Assembly (NCBI GenBank): GCA_003116975.1
Contig: BGKB01000025.1
Location: 248,001-312,000, forward strand
Reading direction: 5' to 3'
Length of the DNA stretch: 64,000 nt
DNA from: Aurantiochytrium sp. KH105
Taxonomy: Eukaryota > Sar > Bigyra > Thraustochytrida > Thraustochytriidae
Shown here: piece by piece, positions 9,523 through 20,400 of the stretch
Layout: every line of letters begins with the position of its first letter
Numbering within the stretch: position 1 is the first letter of the stretch
The notes under the pieces: generated by a model
What the model was told of the DNA's origin: nothing
Databases searched by the model: none
The model's input: the letters and a program-made list of their open reading frames with translations, nothing else
Position numbers and translations under genes: made by a program

Positions 9523-10421
9523 CTCTCGCTGCAACCAACAAAGCGATAGGTGACTGCTGCAGAAGCGGCGCAGCTCGCAGCCAGTGCCACCCACGCGTGC
9601 CGCAGCTTATCCTTCGTCTGTTGTGAGAGCGAGAGCGGGAGTGAGAGCGCGGTTGAGAGCGAGAGCGAGAGCGTGAGCGTGAACGAGAGCGAGAGCGAAG
9701 ATGCCCCAAGAATGCGCGTCTTCCTTCTTGCGCCAGACAAGGCGGTCTTGCCTTCGCGCTCGGGAGGTCTATGGCCCCCAGCGCTCGTTGGCTGGGCCCT
9801 CTCTCGCTCGCTCGCGTCCTGGCGCACGCGTGCGGACGCCGCACGCGGTGCAGGAGCCGGGATCCCTTTTTGCGATTGCTTGTGTCACGGTCGCGCGCGT
9901 AGGTCTCTTCCAATAGGCTCAAATGGATCAGGAGTATCGTGATACTACACTATAATTGACGATCGCAAGGAAAACTCACCGCCAAACACGATGAGTTCTG
10001 GCGGTGCAAGACGATACGATCTCAACTTGGTTGGAGAAAATTGGCAGAGAGTGTGACTCCCAGTAACTCGATGGGACGATTTCAGTAAGAACCCTGGTGA
10101 ATGAGAACCGCGGCCGCAAACTTGAGCCCGACGGGTAGCGAGCGAATTTTGCACCAATCTCAGAGCACATGAATGTGAAAGAGTTGCCGCGAAAGAAGGG
10201 CCTTGTCTCCTCCTCAGTCTTGGGGGTATTGGAGAAAGATAAAAAATCTGCAACGAGAGGCGAGACAAGAAAAAAGGAGCGCTGTTCATGATCCATAAGT
10301 TTATTTTGTTCTTCTGTTGATGGTCGGAGGAGAGGACTTGTAGCACACGCACATGCTCACGCGCAAAGAAGAACAACGCACACACACAGAAATTATTTTG
10401 GCTTCATCTTGGGCCTACTAT
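9523..10421. other. Intergenic region upstream of the E2 gene
   Basis: It lies between two minus-strand genes: the 3' flank of the membrane protein gene on the right and the 5' flank of the E2 gene on the left. A GAGAGC-type repeat sits near 9620-9700. No open frame here has a recognisable domain. Confidence 0.6.
9622..9700. repeat. Imperfect GAGAGC/GAGCGA hexanucleotide repeat
   Basis: About twelve hexamer units of the GAGAGC type with occasional T or A substitutions, roughly 100-180 bases upstream of the E2 start codon. Strand-asymmetric: purine-rich on the plus strand. Confidence 0.8.
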
Positions 10422-13019
10422 CTACTTGCTCTTGGAGCTGCGCTTAAAGATTGCGGCCTCCTTCATGTCTTCCTGCAGCCTGTCACGGAGTTCCTCGGCA
10501 TTGAAGGCAAGGTTACGTTTGGCAAGCCTACGATTGTATTGGAGCTCAATCGTATGCAGAAATTCGGTCTTGAGGTCGTAGTGCAGCGTGATGCGGGGCG
10601 CGTAATAGCCCCAGAGCTTGCGGTCTGGCTCAACCCAGGACACGGCGACCATCTCGTTCGCCTCCTGCGTGACAATCCGCTCCTCGGTGGTAATGTTGGC
10701 GCCTTTTCGTTGCAGATATTTGTTGAAGTTCTGCATGTCGAGCTTGCGATTGACAACCTCGCGCAATGTAATGAGTCCCTGCGCATTGTGGGTGACCGTG
10801 TTAAAAGCGCGCTTGCAGGCCACCATAAAGCAGGCAAAGAGAACAATGTTGACAATGAACCATAGAAATGGCGTGTTTTTCATGAGCGGCTCCACGATCG
10901 AACGCATCCAGTCTGTGTTGACCACAGACCACTGTCCGGTAAGCCGGTCAAGGGTGTTGAAGGCAAGGGTTCCCGCAAGCACGAGCTGGACAATTTCGAG
11001 CGACTTGCTCGACTTCTCGTTGTGCACTTGCAAGTTGCAAAGCTGCCGCGTGTACTCGCGGGAGCCGTCGTTGATGTTCATGCTCTTGCGCTCTCGCAAG
11101 GTCTCCACCATGTGCGAGAGCAGCTCAAGATGCCGTCGCGTGGCATTGACAGACTTGACCAGATCCGAGGCCCTGCGGACGAGCTGGTCCTTCATGTCCG
11201 CAACCTGCAGTCGCTCATAGAGCGAACGTCCACTTTGCTCCGGAGGCTGCGGAGGAACGACAACCTCCTCAAGCGATTCTCTGATGAATCCAAGAATCTC
11301 CTCGAGCAGGATGACTTGCTCCGTCAACTTGGTGTGCTCCTTGAGACACCATGCATACGCGCGTGGGTCCGTATCTGCAGTATCGATATGCTGACGGAGC
11401 TCCTTCATTTCGTCTAAGAGCATGTAGAGACGGTTGAAAAAGTTCTGCAAAAAGAGGTCCGTGCTTTGGAACTGAAGATAGGCGCACAGGAGCGGCTCGT
11501 GGTGTCGCGAGTTTGGGCCCGCAACCAAGAGACCGTGCGCACCAAAGACGAGTGCGTCGTGCTCGCTAATGTCGTAAGCAGCCCGCGTGTCACCGAGGAC
11601 CTGTTTCAGCTCGTTCTCGTACTCGCCTTGGTCCATAAACTCTTCTGCCGTGAGATGTGGAGTAATTTCGTTGGCGACAATCAGGTTCACCTTGTCGCGA
11701 TACTCGGCAAAGTTGTTGTACACAAGCTGCATGAGCTTGCGCTGGTGTTGTGAGATCACTGAATCGATAATCTTGCTGCTGTCCATGTGCACGTCGACGA
11801 GGAGTCGCGCAAGATGATCAAGACTAATATTGTCCTTGATCCGATCCATCACGGCCTCCACCTGCATGCCGTAAAAGAGGGTGCCGTCGCTGTTCACTGA
11901 AACACCAAAGGTCTCCACCTGAACTACGCCGTCTTCATTGGGATAGTGAATGTTCGCTTCAAAGTTGACGTGGTCGGCAAGGGTGTAATCGAGAATGCTG
12001 ATGCTCGTCAGGCCCGGTGAGAGCTCCAGCTTGGTTCCCGAGGTGTCCGAGTCAACGTTGGCGGTGAAGAAACCACCCTGTACGCGCTCCGTGCTTCCAA
12101 TGTTGTTGTTTAGCTGTACGATATTGTTCGTGCCAAAGGGAATGTACTCGCTCACAATTACGGAAACCGAATTCAGCGTGATTACCTCGTCTAGCTCGTC
12201 CCGAATGGCGTTGTCGCCTTGCCCGCATTCATGCGCTCGGTGGGCATTGCTCAGCGTTGGGCGCCCCCCGTGTCGCAGGCACTGAGGAATGTATGCGCTG
12301 CTCACGTACGAGACGTCCTCAGTGTTCATGACCGTGCTTTTGCGAGTGTACCCAGACGCACTCGAGAGGTAAAATGCGGCCTCGTCTTCGCGCCAGCTCA
12401 CCTTGAGCAGCTCGCGGGTTCCTGGTGCAAAGACCATCTCATGCACGGCCTCGCGGTCATGCTTTCCCAATTTTTTCAAGATCTCCTCGCCCTTTTCACT
12501 CACCTGAAAGCATGTCACTGGTTGGTATTCCTTGCTGCTCAATTTCAAGCCGTTCAACAGCTCCTCCTCGCGCAAAAAGTCCAGGTCTGATTTGCCTTCC
12601 TGCGAAACATTAAAGTATGCCCTTCGGAGACCGATCAGCTCGCTCGAAGGCGCGTAGTCATAGTCAAAGACCTGCAAGACAATGCCCTCATAAATGAGCA
12701 CCTGCACCGCTTGCTTGCGAATCCACTCTTCTTTTTCTTCTTCGCTGCGCGCAGCGTGCGAGTACAGGCTAATCATGTACAGCAATCGGTTCTGCGTTTC
12801 TGTGAGTCCAGTGTTGGACGCCGACCCGGCGCTGTCGCTGTCGTCATCATCGTCGTCGCTGTCGATATCTAGGCCGAGACCAGCGGCGATGGCATTGCTT
12901 CCCGCGCCGGGTCCGTCCGCACCTTCGCCTTCGCCGCCCTTGTTGGCGTTCTCCTCCTCCTCCTCCTCGTCGCCATCATCGACGACCTCTTCGTCATTGT
13001 CGGGGGCGACCTTCTTCAT
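10422..13019 (-). CDS. Uncharacterised membrane protein with C-terminal helical hairpin and two TM segments
   Basis: 865 residues from a clear ATG at 13019. The first 70 residues are acidic and low-complexity. The body up to residue about 480 is mixed alpha/beta with several isolated Cys and no motif I recognise. Residues about 500-665 are long amphipathic helices (ELRQHIDTADTD, then LVKSVNATRRHLELLSHM). Two membrane segments follow at about 670-690 (EIVQLVLAGTLAFNTL) and 715-735 (PFLWFIVNIVLFACFMVA). A cytosolic-type basic tail of about 130 residues ends in RSSKSK. The order of long coiled helices followed by two close TM segments resembles CorA-type magnesium transporters, but no GMN motif is present, so transport is not claimed. 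Function unknown; clearly a real gene by length and composition. Confidence 0.75.
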   Translation of the reverse strand: MKKVAPDNDEEVVDDGDEEEEEENANKGGEGEGADGPGAGSNAIAAGLGLDIDSDDDDDDSDSAGSASNTGLTETQNRLLYMISLYSHAARSEEEKEEWIRKQAVQVLIYEGIVLQVFDYDYAPSSELIGLRRAYFNVSQEGKSDLDFLREEELLNGLKLSSKEYQPVTCFQVSEKGEEILKKLGKHDREAVHEMVFAPGTRELLKVSWREDEAAFYLSSASGYTRKSTVMNTEDVSYVSSAYIPQCLRHGGRPTLSNAHRAHECGQGDNAIRDELDEVITLNSVSVIVSEYIPFGTNNIVQLNNNIGSTERVQGGFFTANVDSDTSGTKLELSPGLTSISILDYTLADHVNFEANIHYPNEDGVVQVETFGVSVNSDGTLFYGMQVEAVMDRIKDNISLDHLARLLVDVHMDSSKIIDSVISQHQRKLMQLVYNNFAEYRDKVNLIVANEITPHLTAEEFMDQGEYENELKQVLGDTRAAYDISEHDALVFGAHGLLVAGPNSRHHEPLLCAYLQFQSTDLFLQNFFNRLYMLLDEMKELRQHIDTADTDPRAYAWCLKEHTKLTEQVILLEEILGFIRESLEEVVVPPQPPEQSGRSLYERLQVADMKDQLVRRASDLVKSVNATRRHLELLSHMVETLRERKSMNINDGSREYTRQLCNLQVHNEKSSKSLEIVQLVLAGTLAFNTLDRLTGQWSVVNTDWMRSIVEPLMKNTPFLWFIVNIVLFACFMVACKRAFNTVTHNAQGLITLREVVNRKLDMQNFNKYLQRKGANITTEERIVTQEANEMVAVSWVEPDRKLWGYYAPRITLHYDLKTEFLHTIELQYNRRLAKRNLAFNAEELRDRLQEDMKEAAIFKRSSKSK

Positions 13020-14408
13020 TGCGTCAAGCTTCGCGCTCGCGTACGCACGCGAGTTGAAAAGAGACTCTGTACCGACTCGGCCTCTCTACGTTTCCTCGTC
13101 TCCACGACCTCCCGCGATCGGGCGCCCGCCTCGGCGGACGGGGTCTCGTCCGTCCGCTGTTTGGTTCTGCCAGTGAATGCTAAGCGATGGTCTCAACGTT
13201 CCCAATCGACTGACCAGCTCGTTCGTTCGCTCGCTCGGAGTACGTCTTGCTCGACAGTACGAACGCGCGCAATGGCGAAGAGCAAGCGCACGCGACCCGC
13301 TCGATGCGCCCGATTCGCTCTTCGCGCGCCTGTCTTTTCGTTCTGCCCCAAGTGCACGATGCTCTCACGAGCGGAATACGTGCGAGCGCTTTGCTTCGCT
13401 TCGCGTTGCTTTGCTTTGCTTTCCTCCCCTTCCCTATGCTCTGCTTTCTTTTGCTTCACTTTGACAGTGACTCCAGTCAGCTGCTTGGTTGACTGCCAGT
13501 GGGTCTCGATGTGTCGCGTTGCGCGAGCTGCTTCTTGTCACGAGCTCCGGTGAACGTTATTATACCAGTGAGCCAAGCTGAGCTATCTCTCCGCGCCGCA
13601 GCCACAAGGCGACCCAACGTTCTCGCTTGCAATCTCCAAAAAAGGCTTGCGTGCATATCACATGAGCGCTTGCTTGCTATGATCGCCACCACTAGGCCTA
13701 GGCTAGCAGCAGCTGAGCGCCATCGTCAATATTTATCCATAATGCCAGCGCAGTCCAGTGCTGCGCCGCTGACGTCCCGTAACGGTAACATCATCCCTGC
13801 TGGGGGTGCCTCTTTAGTATTATTCAGGTAAAATTTACGCCATGAAATATATGCAGAGGAACAGCTAGGGGGTCGCTCTGGGCTGCGCAACCCTTTTTCA
13901 GTTGCGAGACGTTGGGCTCGAGGCCGGAGCACAAGTCAACCTTGGAGGACGGGCACCGCCAGCCCATTGTCAGTTGATGCCAGGGCCGTGGCTCTGAGAA
14001 GGAGCCCTGCTGCTGGTTGCTGCGAAAGGAGAGAAGATCAGAGCCCGGGACCCCAGCGCAGTTGGCTGAGAGGGAGGCGAGCCGCCCAGCCAGCAGGCGC
14101 AACAGAAGTTGGTCTCCGGTGTCCCGCCCCAAGAAAACCAACGTGAAGACGGGTGACGCAGACCTGCGTCGCCCTGGCAGGGCTGCTTGCAATCTCCTCG
14201 CCTGGCGGCAGGCGCCCAGACCAGACAGGATCGAGCAAAAGAAGCTGGGTGCCGCAAAACAATCTGAGACAGAAAGACGTTTGCTTGGGCGGGCGTCCGG
14301 TTGGGCGGCCGGGCGTGAGAACCCACGCTTTGGTGTCCCACCGCCCGTCACCTTGCAGATCAGAAAGCAAGGTAGCGGAGCAGGGACCGAGACGCGGCTT
14401 AAAATACG
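13020..14408. other. Divergent intergenic region, 1.4 kb
   Basis: Lies between the ATGs of the membrane protein (-) and the giant surface protein (+). It contains GCTTC/GCTTT-type repeats near 13390-13460 and one copy of the octamer TAGGCCTA at 13693. Overlapping open frames on both strands at 13824-14615 have Arg/Ser/Pro-rich composition and no domain, and look spurious. Confidence 0.6.
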
Positions 14409-17400
14409 ATGCAGGGGCTTACGCGGCGCGTGTCCGCGAGCATGTTCAAGGTCGCACCGGGCCGTATCGTGAGATCTGCTCCAGCGCCACAACGCCATGT
14501 TCCCAACGATGAAGAAGTCGAAGAATACTTGGAAAATATGCGACATATCCCGCCCGAAAAGACCGGTGGGAAAACAGCAGAAGCAAGAGTCCGCAGACTC
14601 TCCAAAGAGCAGCAAAGCTTTCGCTCAAGACTCTTGGAGACCTCGACACCGCTCACCATCGCGCGAGAACACATTCTCAAACGCTGGACGCATGCCTACC
14701 TGGTCTTAAAGCTGGCGCTCACGGCGCTTCTTGCAATTCTGCTCATCACGTTTGGCTTTTTGGGGGCCAAAGCCGCAGAAGAAAACGAAGTGGACCAGTT
14801 TGCATTCAAAATTATGACCACCTTTGGCTTTCTTATTCTTTTCTCTTCCTTATTGGGCATCTATGGCGCGGGTCGCGTCAAGCGCGATCTACTCAAAGAC
14901 GATGACGGCATGGGAACTCCCGGCCAGCAAATGCTCGAGATATTCTTTCATGTCAGCTTTGCCTTCAATGTCATGGCACTACCAATCGCGATGGCAATCC
15001 TCACGGATCGTGACGCCTTTCTCAATGATGGCGCCTTTGGCGACATGGAACGCTTCGCCACGGCAGGGGCCAGCATTATTCTGATAGTCTCCATCATCAT
15101 GATGTTGGCGATGCGACGTACCATCCAGATTGTCACCATGTACGAAATGGCGCATAGCTTTTTGGAATCGTTTTCCACGCTCCTCGTGGGCGTCGGCGTG
15201 GTCGGTCTTCTCGTGGCATTCTCCCTTCTTGAGTTTGGCCAAGGGCTCGAAGATGATTCTGTGGATGCAAGCATCATGACCGTTCTCTATGTTTTCATAT
15301 CCCTGTGCGCCATGCTGATTGTTCTGAGCGTTCTAGGGTACGGGGCTGCGCTCATCGAGCACATTGGAATGCTCAAGCTTCACCTTGCGTCTATGGCAGT
15401 ACTCTCGGTATGTATCTTTGCTGTCATTATTGCTTTTGCAAGTACCGACGTTGAGGACATCATCCTCTCCAATTGCCGAAGTATATTACAAATTATGGCA
15501 GAGGAATGGTGGCAGAGCGTTGTGGCCTGCGAAAAGTACGGTGGTTCTGCGATGGGCGCAAAGATCGAAATCTATGACGCCGACACGGGATTCTACTCGT
15601 ACGTGTCGAGTGGCGTCGGCACGTCAGCCCAGTGTCCACTTCTAAACCAAACTGCCTTTGCATGGGAATACTATGTGGCGGCGAACGCTTCTTCGACAGT
15701 CTTTGAGGGGTGTCTTAATGAGGCCTGTTGCCAGGTCCTCGCCAACCACCTATTGCAGCACATCACAATGATCGTTTACGGGTCGATCGCTCTCTTTCTT
15801 TGCTGCATGATCGCTATTCGCGCCGACTGGTGGCTCATCAAAAATACACCGCCGCAACGAGCCACAGTGAAGCTCATATCGCGCCGGCAGGCGCGCATGC
15901 TACTTGGACTCATCGCCGTTATTATAGTCGCTTTCATTGTCACCTTTGCCGTATTCTTCAACGATACGACGACTCGCATCGATCCGCAAGCCATCGCCGA
16001 TCAGCTTGCACTTCAGGCGTTTAACAGCTCCGATGCCAGCACAGTCGTGGGTGAAGAGATTCATCTGTGTACCAATGGAATCATGGATGGCAATGAGACG
16101 GGAATCGACTGCGGGGGCAGCGTCGCTCTCGGCGGTTGCCAGGCGCGCTGCGCCGTTGGTCGAGGATGCACTTCAGATTCAGACTGCATCTCCGGCAAGT
16201 GCAATTCTACCTCGCTGGTTTGTAGACGCGAGACGGCTTGGGAACAATGTAACAATGGAGTTCGCGATGGCGCCGAAACGGGCGTCGATTGCGGTGGTGG
16301 CACCTGCAGGTCCTTGCTTTTGAAAATGATCGACGCTGGCGAAATTGACGAAGCCGACGAGGAGGCTGACGTCAACTTTTTGTGCTCTCTTCGCGAGGCC
16401 TGTAGCGTCGACAGCGATTGTGCTTCCAAGTACTGCGACGCTGGTAAATGTGCGAGCTGCCAGGACAATCGAAAAAACACGGACGAGGGCGACGTCGACT
16501 GTGGTTCACCTCGATGTATTGAATATTACGAAACGTATCCGGAAGATTCGCCAGATATGTTTGTTGCAAATGGGACTTCACCTGCAGCCGACGACGACGG
16601 TCTCTGCCTGGACGGGCGTACCTGCACCTCTCCCTCGCAATGCTCGAGTGGTGTTTGCAATGAAGAGTACGGAATTTGCGTATCATGCTCGAATGGGATT
16701 CAAGATGGTGACGAAACCGGCATCGACTGCGGTGGCAAGGTCTGTCAAAGGCGCTGCGCGGTTGGAGAAGGTTGTCGTCAGCAGTACGACTGCCGTACGC
16801 AGCGGTGCACGTCGAATTGCTCAGCGGGGTTTTGTGGAGATGGCGTCTGCGAAAGTCTTTTTTCCGAGAGTGATCTTTTGAATGCGGACCTTCCCGATCT
16901 TGCGTCGTACACTGCGATTAGCATTGACTGCACAGACGGCGAGCGTTCCTCTCATGAGACCGACATTGACTGTGGAGGTAGTTTGTGTCCGAGTATTGGA
17001 CTCACGTGTGAAGATGGGCAGTCTTGCACCAGCCATGGCGACTGCAGCTCTGCTCTGTGCTACGGCGGGGAGTGCGTGTCCTGTGAGAACGGCATCCAGG
17101 ATGGTCAAGAGACTGATATTGACTGCGGTGGAGCCGTTTGCTCCAAGCGCTGTGCGCGAGACAAGGGATGCGTCGAAGATGACGATTGTCGCGAAGGCTA
17201 CTTTTGCTGGACAAACGAGACGTACCAGTACACATTGGAGATGCTGGCTGAGCAGAATCTTACCGATCTTCTGGACGATCTCGAGCTCCCTGAAGATGTT
17301 AACACATGTCAACGCGTGTCTAATCTGACTTCCGAGGCGCAAGAAAGTGCGGCGCTGACAGATGGTCTTACTCTCGACGACTGCTTTGTTCCAGCTTATG

Positions 17401-20400
17401 AAGATTCTGGTCCCGAGCAAGCTGCAGCGCAGGGCAATGAGTCCAGTGTTGACGAAGACATTTCAGATGAGGAGAGCCAGACGGCCGAAGACAGCGAAGT
17501 TTCTGCACGAAGGCGGCTCTCGCGTCGCAATCGTCACTCACGACGGCTAACCTGGGGCCACCAAAGCAGTTCAGGCACGTATCTTTACTCGTTTTGGCCG
17601 TATTTTTGCAAAGTGGTTTCGTCGTACACAACGGAGGACGATATTCGATTTGAAGTCGAGAAGCTCAACGATGCCTCGGTTGAGGTCGTCGCCAATAACG
17701 AGATCGTCGTGACACGCTCCTATGGATCTGGAACTCCAGAAATACAGATCTATCCTTCGTCGTGCAGTGTCAGTCTCGCAGACGGCGTGACAATCACGCG
17801 GACTGACTCAGTGAGCTGGCTGTGCAAGTGGCTCGACTTGCCAAGCATCCGATTCGTATCACTGGATATATCTTCGACGACGACTCTCCAAGGCTCGGTG
17901 GTTGACGTCAACGGAAACCCTATTGAAAACGCCTACGTTCGCTTCTGGTCTTCACGGAAGGGGTCATGCACCGACAGCGATGCGCGTCCACAATCATGCG
18001 ATGACACCAATTGCAATGTCTTTGACAGCGTGTACTCTTCTTGTTCAAAGGATAATGCTGACTGCTGCACGTGGACGGAGGACGAAGACCTTCTCGTGAC
18101 ATCTTGTACTGATGGCGACGCGTCCACCACACCACTTGTGGACAGTACGTCGGATGATGGTTCGTTTTACGTGGGCATCCCGACGCTTGACGCGTCGAGC
18201 GAAGCGGGTGGTAAATTTAGACTCACGTACACGGTGACGCACGACGAGTACATGCCGAGTCAGGGTAACCTTGTGATCGCAAACCTTGGCGATTCGGTAT
18301 CGCTATCCAACATTCAGCTGACGGCCCGTCCTCTCTCAGCGTGCTCATGCGCCTCTTTCGAAGGAAGCGCCTCGAATAGTGAGGCCAAGCTTTGCAAGAA
18401 CCCCGTCACGGCTGCTTGCGCGCTCCCCGGAAACGATAATTCGTGCGCGTCCTATACGGATCGGGAGGCGTGTGACAACACGATCACCGCGGCACCAACT
18501 TCTGCGCCCACCGCCAAACCGACTGCGCTTTCGTTGGCAAAAGGTAATCTCGTGGAATCGTCACTTATCACGGGAAGCAACTATATCGTGGAGTTTACAA
18601 TCCAGCTCCACGCAGTGCACTCCGACTGGAGAAACGTGCTTCTTCGAGGAAACTCTTGGAACGAGCGTTCTCCTGCTATATGGATCTATCCCGACACCCC
18701 TCGGCTGCACATTCGCTTTTCTACATCGTACGACTTCAACGAGGGCTGCGACCCTGCGAACCTTCTCACTTACGACCAAGAATACCTGGTGCGAATCGAG
18801 GTATACCTCAATACTGTCGAAGTGTACATTGACAACATCCTGAGCTGCAGCGCCGCACTTTGGGGTACACTGGCCAACACGGATGTGCCGCTGCCACTTT
18901 ATGTATCAAGTCCTGATTATGAAGCGGCCTCGTGCACGGTGGGAAATCTTTCCTTTTCGGAAATCACAGATCGCCCTGTTCCATCTCCAACACCAGAGAT
19001 CCCTCGATTGACACCGGGCACAATCGTGGACACCCTATCGCTGACCCGCAATTGGCAGTTTGACATGCGTATTACAGTGTACGACACGACGTCTTCGTGG
19101 GCTAATGTGTTGCACTTTGGCAATGACAAGTGGAGCGAGCGTATCTGGATTCTTTGGCTCGTTCCGGGAACGACGCGGCTCAGTGTCAAGGTCAACACGA
19201 TCACCAGCCCGGACTCAGGGTGCGAAAGTCCGCAGGCCTTGACGATTGGACAGACTTACGACGTTCATGTCGAGGTATTTGAAACCCGTTTGGAGCTGCA
19301 CATTGACGGCATGCTCTCATGCTACAGAGAGCTTTTGGATGCGAATCACGCGAGCACTGGCGAAAATCTTTACGTAAGCGGTCCGTGGTACACCGGCGCT
19401 CCTGTGGAGGTGGAAGATCTGACGTGGTCGGACATTACAGACCGTCCTACCCCGCCTCCAACCACTATCCCGCAGCTTGCGCAAGGCGATTGGTCTCAGA
19501 TGGTGGCTCTCGAAGCCAACTGGTTCCTCGAGTTCAGGGTCACTCTCTTTGCAAAGACTTCGGACTGGTCCAGCGTCCTGCACCTGGGTGATGAGAATTA
19601 CAATCGCGGCCCTGGCATCTGGTTCTATCCAGGTTCCTCGCGTCTCCATGTGCGAACGAGTCTCGTTGATTCGCGTAATGCAGGCTGCGATCCTGGAGAA
19701 CACCTCGAGCTTGGGCGGGAGTATCACGTTCGCTTGGAATTTCTTGGCTACACGCTGTCTGTGTACTACGATGAAACGGCAGTTTGCACGCAGACATTTT
19801 TGTCCCCATTCCACGTTCGCGGTGCGCAGCGCCTATACATTTCAGATCCATGGTACACGCCAGCCAAGGCAACTGTCACGGACGTGGTCTTTGGCGCACT
19901 TGCAAACGAGGCCACTCCAGCACCAACTGTAGCGCTCTTACCATCGGGGAACAAGCTTTTCGACGTTACACTATCTACAAGCTGGCAGCTCAACTTCGAC
20001 CTTGTTGTATATCAGAAACGCACTGTGATTGCCGAGTTGATCCACGTAGGAAACAATGCGCAAGAGCGTGGGCCAGTCGTTGGACTCATGCCTTATTCTT
20101 CGGCGCTGCAAATTCGCGTTTCGACCACCGAGTTCTGGAATGATGGCTGCAACACGAAGCGTGAGCTTGAACTAGGACGCGCGTACGCGGTGCAGGTCCA
20201 GCTCTACGCGCAAGAGTTCTTTGTCAAGGTGGACGGGGTCACGCTTTGTCGCGTCTCTCTCTCTGCGCCCATGATCGATTTCGGAAGTTTGCCAGTTTGG
20301 AGTGCGTCCTCCTGGGCCACCCCGGCATATGCGCAAGTGTCCAATGTAAACTTTCAGGATACGCCCTGCGATGTTTGCGACGAGGCTACGATTCGCGTGC

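Noticed and set aside
13540-13600. tRNA-like A box on the minus strand (TAGCTCAGCTTGG)
   Set aside because: No matching B box at the right distance, no D-stem pairing and no acceptor stem could be drawn.
13824-14615. 263-codon minus-strand frame overlapping the start of the giant gene
   Set aside because: Composition is unlike the neighbouring genes, there is no domain, and it overlaps the strong plus-strand frame.
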